Assembly: GCA_963920635.1 (NCBI GenBank)
Contig: OY987301.1
Span: 40,833,820 to 40,897,819 of the forward strand
DNA length: 64,000 nucleotides
Direction of reading: 5' to 3'
DNA from: Pseudeuparius sepicola
Lineage: Eukaryota; Arthropoda; Insecta; Coleoptera; Anthribidae
Part shown: one piece after another, positions 44,280 to 55,410 of the stretch
Layout: each line of letters opens with the position of its first letter
Numbering within the stretch: position 1 is the first letter of the stretch
Notes under the pieces: generated by a model
Database searches by the model: none
Told to the model about the DNA's origin: nothing
Seen by the model: the letters and a program-made list of their open reading frames with translations, nothing else
Made by a program: the position numbers and the translations under genes

Positions 44280-46300
44280 CTATCAAGGGAAAAACTGGCA
44301 AAATATTGTGCTTATGAACCTAGCTCTTCATAGTCAAAGATGGAATTAATCTTGAGGTTCTGGTCCCTTTATTAAGGTAATTATTTGTAATTCTTTTTGC
44401 TAGATGCCTAAACATTAAAAATTATATAAAAATATGTAAAAGCTACCTGTCTTACATGCTTTTCCTATTAAATTGAATTTTAAAATTAATAAATCAGTTA
44501 AGATAAGTAATTAAAGTTGAAAATGTATACCTTATCCTAGATATTTTGTCGCCTTTATCTTAAAATAAACTTTTATTTTAGAATTTGTATTTTATTTGTC
44601 TCAATTTATATCAAGGTACCTACATAAAATTGCCATGCAATTTTTTTAATCAACTCACTACTTTTGTGTGTGCAATATTTACACAATTGTGGTTATATAG
44701 AAAAATTCTCATTCCTACAAACAAGCCCCGAATTTTAATTGCGGATTTAATTTTTCTGATGATATTAGACAAAATACTTGCACAAAAAAAACGGGCCTTA
44801 ATCATATTGAATATTCAGATTTGTTTATTAAATTTACAATTACCTAGGTATTTTACAACAAAATATGTTTAATATTTTTTCTAAATTTATTTGCAAACGT
44901 GTGTATTATTAGTTAGTACATTCCATCAATCAGGTTTTAAGCTTTAAATAAGATTATAATAGGGCGGTTTAAGAATAAATAATTTGTCCGCCATTTTTTG
45001 TTAGGTGGCTGTTTTGTTTTAACAAAATATGGGGAATTTATGTAGTGTATCCAAATTGAAACATGTTTCTACAATGTCACTGTAAAAAACTATAAAGACA
45101 CATAAAAATGAAGGTTCACTAATAGGCACAATTTAGGCAAATGTTTTTGTAAATAGTAATATATTTAGATAAAATAAGCCCATATAGTCACACAGTTGTA
45201 TTTTGGAACCAAATAGGGCCCAAAATATCCCACTTAAAAATTGCGTTATAATTTAGACAGATAAATATTTGCCTAAAATGTGCCTTGTGTACCGAAATGT
45301 TTCTATTTGGCCTCAATTTGAACACACTTTTTCCTAACTTCAATATATGTTATTATTTTTTAGTTTAGTTGTGGTCGTGAACGTGCGTGTGTAGTGTGTA
45401 CCAAGTATTGATACAAAATGTCTTTTAAAATACTTAAAACAATTGATTCATTTTTCTTTGTATTAAACATGTTTTGTTGATAATATAACCTCGCCCTCCA
45501 CGGCAGGATAACTGTTTATTTTAAACACATTTAAGGCAGATCATGGAAATTATGTGTTAACATTCGACCTATTTGGAAACTACTGCGTCCATTCCACACA
45601 TTTTAGAAACAATATGGAAATTATGTATTTAAAATATGACCATATAGGAATAACTGTGCCTACTCAACTTAGTTTGGAAACAAAGCAGAAACCTGTTACT
45701 AAGGAAAAGTACGGACATTTTTTTGATCACCCAACTCTTTTTGGGAACAAAACGGCAACATAATATATATTTAAGAAAAAATATGGAAATATTGAGTCGA
45801 CTAGGTGTCGATTCAATTGTGTCTAAATTGTGTTTGCCATTCTAAAGGAACACAACAGCGACACATTTTAAACACGTTTTTTCTAAAATGTTGTTATTTG
45901 GAAACGTACTTTTTTAACTCATTGAGTTGGTAATGTGTCAACACAAACCGGAAAATAATTTATAAATCAGACACTGTTTCTGTTTAAACACAAATATTAC
46001 GATAAGTGTCGACGACAGTTAGGCACTAAAAAAATTTTGTCCGCGTTCGAGCACGATTTGCTTCTTGGGTTAAAAAAATAATCTGAACAAATAATATTAA
46101 TTATAGTCAATAGTTCTATGTGCAGATAAGAACTTTAAAGTATCGAAGTGTCGTTTCAAGGAATTGTGTCTAGAATGAGCTTTCCTTTATTTAAAATGTC
46201 CTTGTCTAGAAACATACCTATCAAAATTGTACTTCGAGCAACAAATGCTCTGTATACGTAGGATATATTTACGAGATTCTCCGGGTGATGGGTGATCAAT
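44280..46300. other. AT-rich stretch, no gene recognised
   Basis: A 95-codon plus-strand frame at 44585-44872 is hydrophobic and unrecognised. It follows the THAP remnant and could be debris of the same gene. An inverted repeat AGGCACAATTTAGGCAAAT (45124-45142) / ATTTGCCTAAAATGTGCCT (45267-45285) pairs with one mismatch around ~125 bp. A loosely recurring TTTGGAAAC-type word appears about five times between 45570 and 45910. Confidence 0.45.
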
Positions 46301-46374
46301 AAAAGTAAGAGCATCCCCTGTCTCGGAAAGAAATAAGTCCGTAAACCCCTGGACCCCCGAAAACTTTTAATAGT

Positions 46375-46625
46375 TAATTTTCGTGGGCCGGAAGGAGGCG
46401 CGCTCAGCCCCCGCCCCCCTCCACTTTTTCCCTAAGCCGGCCCATAACTTTGCGGGGCGCGCCTTATCGCGGCCCGGCGCGCATCCATCTTCATTCGCTC
46501 TAATCCGGGCCCTTTGCCGGGCCGTTAATTCGCCCGCAAAACGAGTGGCCCGGCCGGCCGGGGCCACTCTCTGATATCGGGCTTGCCCCGCACACTAAAC
46601 GGGGACTTGTTTCGAGGGGAAGCTG
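46375..46625. promoter_or_regulatory. GC-rich island 6 (candidate regulatory)
   Basis: A CpG-dense block contains CCCATAACTTTGCGG at 46441 and CTTATCGCGG at 46463 (GATA-like) in a GC-rich matrix, with frames on both strands that carry no domain. The GAGAC-repeat fold-back begins about 40 bp beyond its right edge. Confidence 0.4.
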
Positions 46626-46664
46626 ATATTTTCCGGTATCTTTATCAGTTATAGAGTTGCCGCT

Positions 46665-46814
46665 AGACACGAGACACGAGACGTCTCGTCTCGTCTCGTC
46701 TCGTCTCGAAGCCGTTTTGTCTCGTCTCGAGAGCATTTTGTCTCAAATTTCGAGACGAGACGAGATAAAATCCTTCGAGACAAGCTCGAGACGAGACGAG
46801 ACGAGACATCTCGA
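46665..46814. repeat. (GAGAC)n/(GTCTC)n inverted microsatellite
   Basis: GTCTC repeats in tandem at 46683-46708 and again at 46718-46729. After a ~22-bp centre, the strand switches to GAGAC repeats at 46751-46765 and 46787-46808. The whole block can fold into a long imperfect hairpin. It is a pentanucleotide repeat arranged as a palindrome, unlike an ordinary one-direction microsatellite. Confidence 0.9.
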
Positions 46815-46819
46815 AGAAT

Positions 46820-47265
46820 TGTAATGACTTATTATACGACTGGAAATAATAATATTTTAAATTTTAATTAATAAAAAACAACATCGCATGGTGTGATCTG
46901 GCAATGCCAATGATCTGTATACAGATCCATAATCCAATATACACAACTTCGTCCTCAACATTTTAATATTTATTTACAAACTTTTTTGCAGAGTTGCAAC
47001 TTCTCTAATGTGACAAATAATGAAAGCACTTATGTTTTTGCAATGAATATGTTACCGTGAAAGACCGAAATTAATGAATGTCGACAAAATGCTTGGTGGA
47101 AGACCGAGTATTTATTAATTTTATCATACATTCGGTATTACCGGTATATGTCAACAAACACACATAAGCTTCGGTGGATGTCGAAAACGACAGTGATCAG
47201 TAATGAAAAATACACCAACCGAATACCGAGACGCGATAAATAATACATAAATAATAATAGAAAAT
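46820..47265. other. AT-rich stretch, nothing recognised
   Basis: No gene is visible. Words such as AGACCGA and TCGGTGGA recur loosely, but no defined unit can be drawn. Confidence 0.35.
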
Positions 47266-47267
47266 AA

Positions 47268-47450
47268 AGAATTTCTGAATTTTTCTGGCAACTTGAAAAA
47301 GTTGTCTTTTAATCAGTTTGGTGGCCAAAAACCCAATTCAAAATTAAATGAAAGATAAGTTTAGGTTTTCGTTAATTTAATGCCAGATATAGCGACAACT
47401 TTTTTAAATCAAAAAGCTTGTAACGTGAAATGTTCATAAAAATTTTCATT
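47268..47450. repeat. Dispersed repeat fragments
   Basis: 47268-47350 is an inverted copy of 26010-26095. 47355-47440 shares AGGTTTTCGTTAA and CTTTTTTAAATCAAAAAGCTTG with 33110-33170, which links it to the TGACGTCA repeat family. Confidence 0.65.
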
Positions 47451-47734
47451 TAATAAAAAATGTTTATTTTCAACATACACCATATATGAGTGCATGCTGA
47501 ATGTCGACATTCGCCGGTGTTAGTTAGAAATATTAATATTTCACCTACTGGGTGTCCAACTTTAAAACTGTATATACAAATCCGTAAAATCTTCATTTTT
47601 GGAGATAATCACCTAAACTTTCTTTTGTTTGAAAGGCCTTCAAAAACCGCTTCTTTTGACCTTCCTGCCATTTTCAAAATACAAATCCAGGGCCGGCTGC
47701 AATTTTTTATACCCCTGATTTTCACGAAAACCAT

Positions 47735-48035
47735 TTAGCGATTTTTTTATTTAAAATCTGACCACACTGCGTCAATCAGAACACCCCAAAACCCCCATAT
47801 ACCAAATTTGAATAAAAGTATACAGGGAGTTCCATTCCGTAGGGTATCAAAGTTGAGCAAAATAGGAATTTTAAAGACATCTGGCGAGTCAAGTGTGCCA
47901 TGGAATCCCTTCAAAACAGTTGCATGGTCAACAGGACCACTCAAAATGTTGGTGTGAAAAGATTTACTACAAAAATATACAGGGTATTTTTCTCTGAGCC
48001 AACTCAGAATTCTGAATTTTTATTAAACTTTATAC
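47735..48035 (+). repeat. Dispersed repeat (partner at 56525-56765)
   Basis: Shared blocks in order are AACCATTTAGCGATTTTTTT, ATTTAAAATCTGAC, TATACCAAATTTGAA, TATACAGGGAGTTC and AACAGGACCACTCA. The copies differ by substitutions and a deletion of about 60 bp in the second. No coding motif is seen. Confidence 0.82.
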
Positions 48036-48039
48036 TGGT

Positions 48040-48690
48040 CAGAAGTGCTTTGGAATCATTGAAAAAATATTAATAAACACAAAAGTAATTCATTTCTTTA
48101 CAAAATGCCAACCAACAAATAAAAACAATTTAAATTATTAGACCTTTCTCAACAAAGTCACTGTCTAAGATGATAGGTACATTTTCTGTGCGTTTCTAGT
48201 TGTGGCACATCAGCCACAAGCCACATTAACTGATATGGACTTACTGACTGGCAGGCTTCTGTATTTTTTAGATTTAGTTCGTTTATAGTATGTGGAGCGG
48301 TTTTGATATACTCGATTTTTGACCCGTATAAAGTTCCAAAAATTCAGTAATTTGAGATGGCACAGATAAGGACACTCTGTATATTTTGTATTGGACTTTT
48401 TCACACCAATACCTCGAGTTTAAATGGATGGGAATTAGAGAATCGTTTCGTTAATATGTCAAAACAAAGTCACTACTAAAAGGTCGGACCGTCACCGTAA
48501 AGATGCCTTTAAGGTGGCGGCGATGTTGTAAATTGAATAAGCACGCATTAACTGAATTTTTTGTTAAAACTCCGTTACCACGAAATCGCAAATTCGAACC
48601 TTGTTCAGTCGAATGTCCGTGCTCTCAACTCTTTTCATATCGATTTTTAGTGTGACTTAGTGAATACCAGCCCATTTCTAATAATTTAAG
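48040..48690. other. Unassigned stretch
   Basis: GACACTCTGTATATTTTG at about 48371 looks like a decayed transposon terminus. No gene is seen. AAGGTATGTA at 48688-48697 matches a splice donor, but there is no supporting frame. Confidence 0.3.
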
Positions 48691-48699
48691 GTATGTACT

Positions 48700-49600
48700 T
48701 TTTCAATAGGGTACACTGATTGACACTTGGTAAAATCAGGTTGGTTCGGTCATGGATCTGTGGAGGTCAGTGCTTAAGTTCAAGTGATCTGTTCGCAGTG
48801 CCTTCTGCAGGTTTTGTTCTTACTCGGTGCTACTCTTAAGCATTCGAACCTTTCGGGGCTTGAGTTCTGGCATCCGGAGATTACGGACCTAACTTGGGTG
48901 TTTTCTGGAATTGACCTTATAAAAGAGCACCTCCCACCACTCTCGTTCTATTCATTTTGGTTTTCTATTGAATTAGCATCTCGGTTGTTCTGTCTTCTGT
49001 CCTGTCAGGTAACAAGGTAGCATCAGGTAGTTTTCTAATTCAGATTTTTATCTAACTTTATCGCCTGCCTGATACTATCTTTCGACTATATTATGTGCAT
49101 TTGTTGTATACATTAATTTTCTGAACCTGATTAACGGTATATTTTCGGTTTTATGCGAGTACCGGCCATTCAGTACTTTGAAGTTTTCGAGGACGACAAG
49201 CAGACGACCATTTTGTAGGTCAAGGTGACGCGGACGCGTGTTCGTGGGAATGTTGCATTTTTATTTATTGGAACAAGGCATAGGACAGGAGCGGAGCGCG
49301 CTTTCCAGGTGAGTTTTTTGAGAAGGTTATCTTGATATATATTTGTTTTGTTTCTAAATGAACAAAAAACTCATCTGTAGCTCACTCCATTGCACGACTA
49401 TTTCTTGGGTGAAGTTAATCTCTACGCTTTTCTAGCATCTTTATCCCAGGAAATAGACGTGGCTATCTTCGTCCTGACCTGTGCAGTTCAAGTTAGTTTC
49501 AGTTTGCGTTTCAGTATTTTTGGCGGTATAATTCACGAGTCGATGCACATAAAAACTCTATACCGGACGGAAGACTTCTGTTCTTTTTGTAATGTCTTTA
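48700..49600 (+). other. Possible U3/promoter part of the second LTR-like repeat
   Basis: Base use is more balanced than in the flanks. It contains a TATA box (TATAAAAG, 48918-48925) with a TTCATTTTGG word about 25 bp downstream. A splice-donor-like CAGGTGAGT lies at 49306-49314. Its position immediately before the LTR-like block at 49600 suggests it could be the upstream portion of the same element, but I could not align it to the sequence upstream of copy 1. Confidence 0.3.
48918..48925 (+). promoter_or_regulatory. TATA box candidate
   Basis: TATAAAAG fits the pol II consensus and precedes a pyrimidine-rich TCGTTCTATTCATTTTGG. No transcript can be proved from the sequence. Confidence 0.3.
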
Positions 49601-50577
49601 TCGTTCTCAAATAATTTTAGACAAGATTATTGTACATTTTTTTTTATTAAGTTCACCGAGAGCAGCTTATTTTTATAGCTGATTCTTGCAATTATCGTTA
49701 CAGTTTCTTGCTAATTTGAGTAGTTTCTGAGGGAATCGTGACCTCATATCTTTTATTTCAACTTTTCGCCTATCGTTAATAATTTTTTTACTCGCAACTA
49801 GTCAGATCAAGTTGTGATTAATTAAGAATATTAGGAGCGATATTCATGAATATCGTCGAGGGTTATTAATATTTATGGGATTTAACTTGTATTTTTGGAT
49901 TTATATAATTTTTATAAACTTTAAGTCATGATTATTGTTCACTAAATTTCTCTTGTAAATAAGCAGTCACGGTTCTTGCACTGTTTTAGCACTGTCTAAT
50001 TCGTCGAAATTTTTGCTAACTGTACACGGAACACGGAATACCTGAACGATTGACCGTTTGGCAGACCACAAGCCCTGAGACTCTGAGCTAGTAAGATCTA
50101 CGCCACCGTCACAGCTGCATGTCAGACTGTTAGGCTGGGTCGCAGTCGAAACCAGGACTGAGTTGAAAACCACAACGGAAGCTTGGTCGAGGACTGCTAA
50201 TCACTCCCAAGTTGCTTCAGACGTTCATGTAAGGTGTTTCCCTGTTGAAACGTTCCAAAAGTAAGATGAAACGTGCAGAACTTTGTCAATTTTGAGTTTA
50301 TCGGACTTTAACGTAGTCTCATATCAGTGCTTAGCTGCTTTGGACTTTCAATTTTTTAATCGTAGCGATTCAATTCAGTTTAGTTAACTTTAAATTTGTA
50401 TTTAACATAACCTTGTAGGTTTACTAACCAAAATTGTAAATTTTCTCATTGTGAACGAATTCAGGTTTCCTAAAATAAACCACCTTTCTAAATAATTTTA
50501 AATGTGTGTTTTATTCCTTGTGTCACTAATCGAGTCATATAACCAGTTTCGATAGCTGGGCCGAAACTGTCGTTATA
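49600..50577 (+). repeat. LTR-like repeat, copy 2
   Basis: This is the relative of 10180-11216, with the same ordered blocks and clear divergence. It has its own version of the mid palindrome (CGATATTC/GAATATCG, 49838-49855) and of the terminal hairpin CAGTTTCG (50544-50551) / CGAAACTG (50562-50569), again enclosed by TATAAC/GTTATA. An AATAAA signal lies near 50475, followed by GTGTGTTTTATTCC. No internal genes adjoin it. Confidence 0.62.
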
Positions 50578-50639
50578 ACGCTACTTAACAGAGAGCGTTC
50601 AAAACGTGCATTTTCTGAAACAATCTTAGCAGAGAACTA

Positions 50640-51085
50640 AAGTGTACATTTCAATAGGAATTCATACTCTGCTCTACCGCATTCGCCGATTCGTCGACGT
50701 GGACTCACGCGGAAGTTGCGCCATCGAATAAATCTAGAAATACCCATTTGCGCGCCACTCTTTGTACGGAAGAGGCGGTGCGTGATGGCTCCCCCGCCCG
50801 CCGCTTTTCGAGACAAGTTGCGTGATTTCCTGGCCGTAATGGCGTTCTATTGACACTGGGAACGCGCTCCCGACGGAAAGCTACGAAAATATTTATAATG
50901 ACTACCCTATACACACTTTATCTTCGGTCAATGTCGTTCGGTGGATTTACGGCCCCGAACCAGGTCTTTATGATGCAAATAGAACGAAGCGGGGTATACA
51001 GTTAGAGAACGCGATAAAAATCTGGCCGCTCTTCTAACTGGAACAAGAATAAAATATTCGAGGTATTTATTGCCGAAATAATAAA
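50640..51085. promoter_or_regulatory. GC-rich island 7 (candidate regulatory)
   Basis: A GC-richer block carries AT-core words: CGTAATGGCG at 50836, ATTTATAATGACTACCC near 50891, GATTTACGGCCCC near 50944, TTTATGATGC near 50967, GCGATAAAAATC at 51011 and GTATTTATTGCCG near 51063. Several fit posterior-Hox-like TTTAYRR or GATA-like cores. No domain is seen in the overlapping frames. Confidence 0.42.
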
Positions 51086-51089
51086 TAAT

Positions 51090-51930
51090 AATGGACAATA
51101 ATTAGTGTCTTGGAGTGTAATTTGGGCACATGGAGGAAATGGAAAGGAAGAAAATTATTATTTCCTCCCAGATAACTTATGATTTATTTGACCTAAGTTT
51201 TGGTTTATGTTAAGTTATGGTTTTAGTTTATGCTCACGTTTCGCTTACTATATTGCAAATATACTTCACTAAGTGATTAATAAAAATATAGTACCTAGGA
51301 ATTTCCTTCTTTACGATAAAATTCTACAAGTCTATTAATGAGTAAAATTCACAACCAAATGGATAAAGGTGGAATAAAGGTGCAGTGGTACACAAAAATG
51401 TGAGGTTGCATAACTAAGAAACACAAATCTTCCAGAAAGTGTTTCTTCTACTACAACATGTATATTTGCCGTTTTACTCTTGAAATTACTTCATGCCAAA
51501 ACGTCAGTATGTTTGTCCAAATGTCCGACAAAGTATACCTACTGTATAACTCGAGATATTCATTCTTGTTGTAGGTACTACTATTTGAAAACCTTTGAAA
51601 CATTTTCGTATTGGTTAGTTAAATCGGACGTAAAACTCCTTATTTTAAATTGTGGAAAGTGAGGTGTGCCTTGCTTTTTATGTCACCCTCTATTTTAATT
51701 ATTAACAAAATTGCCACTGCCTGTGTAAAATTACAAATTATACAATTTAAAAATTTACAAACAGTGTTGTACAGTTGAAATCAAATGCAAGCGAACGATG
51801 GCAACGTTTGGACGTCGCCCCCGTCGGTCCTACGCCCCCGGGAAGAACTTGACTCGTTGTTTGTTGAATGCATTTTAGGTATTGTTAATCTAGAGGTTGC
51901 CTTACAGTGTTCGGTTTCGTCTAACTTCAA
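51090..51930. other. AT-rich stretch, nothing recognised
   Basis: Only short open frames without motifs are present. A GTCGCCCCCGTCGGTCC patch at about 51813 stands out but has no assignable function. Confidence 0.35.
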
Positions 51931-51935
51931 CTGTA

Positions 51936-52355
51936 CAAGGGTGATTGGTTATATTTCCCGTTTCCTTGTAACTTTTCCGGATTAAGAGATAAAAAAAGTT
52001 TAAATAAAAATGTTGTTTGAAATGAAATTGAGTATAAATTATATTCATTTTTTATGTATGTATAGAAGATATTCCAGTTTTCGCGGACCAACACAAAATT
52101 ATATTTTTTTCAATATAACACCCTATATTTTTATATAGATTTGAATTTTATACAAAATTCTAAGCCACTTGAATGAATGAAGGAATTCACACATTAAAAT
52201 CGAAAAAAATCGGGAAAAATGGAGCACCCCGTATATACTAAAATACAAAAAATTATACTCTATTTAATTTCAAACAACTTTTGTTTTTAAACTTTTTTTC
52301 TATCTCTTAATCCTGAAAAGTTATAAGGAAACGGAAAAAATATCCAATCACCCTG
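51936..52355. mobile_element. Fold-back/MITE, ~110-bp TIRs, TA-flanked
   Basis: The left end CAAGGGTGATTGG (51936) and right end CCAATCACCCTG (to 52355) are inverted, each followed outside by TA. The arms also share CCGTTTCCTTRTAACTTTTC, GGATTAAGAGATA and GTTGTTTGAAAT. It is 420 bp long with no coding sequence. Confidence 0.88.
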
Positions 52356-52944
52356 TACAATAATGACTGCATCTACATCTACAGTCACCAAGGAGCATGT
52401 ATGAGCTTGATATCAGTTAATGTATCTCCGTTTTTCTACGTATAAAGCAAAGACAAATACATCAATCTGCTTTCATGAGCTTCCTTCGCTTGGTCACGGT
52501 AATTCCAGATTGTACCCAATAAATGAAAATAAGAAATAAATAAATAAAAATGCAGGCTATTTCAGTGCCGAATCTCCCACATATCTTGGTATACGACAAC
52601 GCAGGTACCCTCTGTTCAACTAATGTTCATACCTTACTCATGAATATCGGTCGTATATTCAGACAAGGGCGGGAGTTGTGACGTAGGTATGAACATTCGC
52701 GAGGCCAACGATAAAGACAGGCCACGGCGCTAACGCATAATCGCGTTGTCACGTGACCAACTTAGTGCTATATAATGAGATTTGGAGATAAGTGGAAAAA
52801 ACAAATTTCGTAACAATTTGGCAAGTTTTCTTTCATCTATTACATTATTGGATTTGTGCATCCAAGCTTTCTCTAATTGTTTTTTCAAAATTTTCAACCT
52901 GCCTCAGCTGTTTTAGGCTGAGAGTTAAACGGCACTGCACTCAC

Positions 52945-53105
52945 AATATTTTGGCACATTTTCAAAAATTGTTGGGACATCACCTTCCTTTAGCTTAGGT
53001 GATATTCTCTATAGGCATTTTCCTCCCACAACACATTTGTCCACTTTAATTATTGTTTCACTTTCTTGAAAATGTGTTAGCCACACATACTTAAGGGTTT
53101 TTTAG
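52945..53105 (-). pseudogene. THAP-domain C-terminal fragment (tentative)
   Basis: The minus strand around 53100-53060 can be read LSMCG then, after a stop, HIFKK, resembling the C-x2-H end of a THAP finger. At 52994-52945 it reads KLKEGDVPTIFENVP, close to the 'RLKkgAVPTIF' signature that follows THAP domains. Stops and frameshifts lie between. The location inside a TIR element suggests a P-type or other THAP-bearing transposase. The assignment rests mainly on the short VPTIF block. Confidence 0.45.
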
Positions 53106-53459
53106 AAATTAAATCTCAGTTGGGATTTGACGAATCCATTTTTGGCGAAAATTTCCACCCCGAGGCAAAACCAATGTTTGTTATGGCGACACTTTCTTCC
53201 TGGCTTTTGTAATATGTATAAATATAATATAAACAGACCCAATATTTGGTATTTAGGTTATTTTTTTACGAAATAAAAATGAAAACTAACCTCAGTATAG
53301 GTATACTGTACCTAAATATTGATGAGGTCTCAGTTGATCGGCAGCGTGAAAGACCGAATAGAAACCATATCAGGGCGTGGGCCGACAACGAAAATCCTCG
53401 AGTACAACACTGATTTATTTCGCACAAGGTGAATGGTGAATACAATAAATACACAAACC

Positions 53460-53765
53460 CGAACGTGGTCAACGGGAACGGCTTTCAGCCACCCGGACCG
53501 TCTGAACTCGCGGATCTCCCGTAAGCAGTTCACCCCTCTGTCTCAGGCTCCACTGTCCAATACTAATACTGTCCCATGTCCATGTCCATAATAGTGCATT
53601 CCGGGTTCCCCATTCTGTGGTTCGGGGGAGAATTCCCCTTACAGCGCTCACGCTTCGCGTCGCGTCGGTGCGAGCGGCACCAATACTCTTGGACGGCACG
53701 ACTTCCACCCAGAGGCCATAATAACACCTGGGCGGTTCCCCTCCGCCAGGACACACGCGCACTAG
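53460..53765 (-). other. GC-richer block inside the TIR element
   Basis: A minus-strand frame of 123 codons (53469-53840) spans this block without a recognisable domain. Downstream on the minus strand, GCGAAATAAATCAGTG near 53417 resembles a polyadenylation signal followed by GTTG-rich sequence, as in an LTR. An inserted LTR fragment is possible but not shown. Confidence 0.3.
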
Positions 53766-54009
53766 ACACAAACTTGTTTCTAAAATATAAACTAAGACGT
53801 GTAAAAACACTTTAAACATTGAAAACTTCTCAAAACCCAAGCTGCCGCTTTCAGTTATGTGACAAATGACATGTAACGTCTGACTAAGATGGTCACGTGA
53901 TTTTTGTGCGCCAGGGCCTGTCTTTATAGTAGGCCTTGGAACATTCGTTGAACAGAGATTAGAATCGGCCTGCTACACGAGAAGATTGCTACCGGTACAA
54001 TCTTATGGA

Positions 54010-55075
54010 AATATCTCATCACAGATTCGCAGTTTTATTATACGTCAGTGGTCTTATTACTGTATCATAACATTTCTTATACGGGCTAAGGGGTGCCAAG
54101 TTCTGAAGCTCACGATGAAAATAAACTTGTTCGTGTGTAGTCTGTGTAGTCAATAAGTTACTGGTAGCAATTTTGATCAACTCCTCTGAACAGTAGTGAC
54201 AGGTAATGCGTTTTGGAGTATTTGTATATGTTGAGCCCAGTGTTAATTGATGCTCAACACATTTTTGGACATTACATTGATATTTACAAAAGAAGAAAAC
54301 AATTGACATAGGAAAATCAAAGAGTCAAGAAAGTAATAAATTAACTTAGATCATGATATTTTCCCAACAAAAAAATATTTTTTATTATCATTGTTTCAGT
54401 TTAGAATATTTCTAATTTCAGTTTTTCACATGCGGCTAACATTTTTTATATTATGAAAATTGATGTGTTTATCTGAGTCTGGAGTTCCGCTAGCTAAAAA
54501 GTAACCTTAAATTATCACATAAACTACTGAGTGGCGCACCGATGCGAATTGGAGGCACACCGAAAAGGACTCCATGGGAAGAAGGCACGGTTTAAAATTA
54601 TCAGTACATCGAATTTACATTTGGCAACGCTGCGCTCTGTATATGACACATCCCGTCAAATTTCTATGGTGGGAGGAACGGCGTGAACGTTGTTGGATTT
54701 AAACAGATTGTGGCAGGTCCAGTAATAACGTCCTTATAGAGTAGACTGACTAGGTTTAAGAGCACAGTTTAGTAGCTTTAATACTACATTTTACATTCAG
54801 TATTAAAGTGCTAAATTGCAAGAGGCAGTTAACATAATAAAATGCAATACAATGACCACCTGTAAAAAAGGTTTGAAATTTTGAGGTTAATTTTTTTCAT
54901 TTCCTGGATTTTTTCTTAGTGTATTTCCATCTTCTTTTAACTTTTTCTACTTGCTCATTTGGTTGACAAATCGTACGGTTCTCGAGATACTTTGCCGGCA
55001 ACCCTCTTTGAAGAGTAATAATTTAAAAAACAAGAATCCAATCGCATATCACCAAAACACAGTCGCAGCCCCACT
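54010..55075. other. AT-rich stretch, no gene recognised
   Basis: A minus-strand frame of 96 codons at 54019-54309 has scattered cysteines and histidines, but I cannot match it to a zinc-finger family. Nothing else can be supported. Confidence 0.35.
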
Positions 55076-55079
55076 TTAA

Positions 55080-55410
55080 AACGACCCTTTATTAAAATCG
55101 CATTGTTATCGCGGCTCGCCGACACAACGACTGGCGCGGTAGTCGGTGGGGGGGATCTTCCGCGGCGGTAATGAATCGCCCGTTTTTCGCCGTAACAAGC
55201 CGGCCACTTACCTGGGAACGAGGCCGGCAACCGGAAGTGGCGATTTCCCGGGCCGTTGCCGGAAGGAGTCGCTCCGGTAACGGCCCGCCGGTGTAACAAG
55301 GTGAGAAACGGGGTGCAACTAGGGAACTGGCGCGGAAAAATCCGAGGGAATTGGCGAGTCCTATTACGGGCGTGGCGAGGGAGCTTTGGCAATTTGCGTC
55401 TATAGGAGGG
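55080..55410. promoter_or_regulatory. GC-rich island 8 (candidate regulatory)
   Basis: A strongly GC-rich block contains repeated CCGG/GGCC words and two related CCGGAAG words (GCAACCGGAAGTGG near 55228 and TTGCCGGAAGG near 55256). Embedded sites are CCCTTTATTAAAATCG at 55085, GTTATCGC at 55105-55112 and GGTAATGAATCG at 55168. The minus-strand frame across it (55392-54955) is arginine/proline-rich with no domain, so I do not call it a gene. Confidence 0.42.

Larger units (their letters stand above)
52610..54000. mobile_element. TIR element carrying a THAP-like remnant
   Basis: The arms 52610-52770 and 53880-54000 are inverted. CTCTGTTCAACTAATGTTC pairs with sequence near 53943-53962, ATAAAGACAGGCC near 52711 pairs near 53919-53931, and CACGTGACCAACTTAG near 52751 pairs near 53886-53901. 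Outer ends are not resolved. Inside is a minus-strand THAP-like fragment and a GC-richer block (53460-53760). Confidence 0.65.

Noticed and set aside
53469..53840. Minus-strand 123-codon frame as a protein
   Set aside because: It lies in a GC-richer block inside an inverted-repeat element, with no domain, and overlapping frames occur on both strands.
54955..55392. Minus-strand 145-codon frame as a gene
   Set aside because: It runs through a GC-rich island, has low-complexity Arg/Pro composition and no recognisable motif. The length is expected by chance at this GC content.
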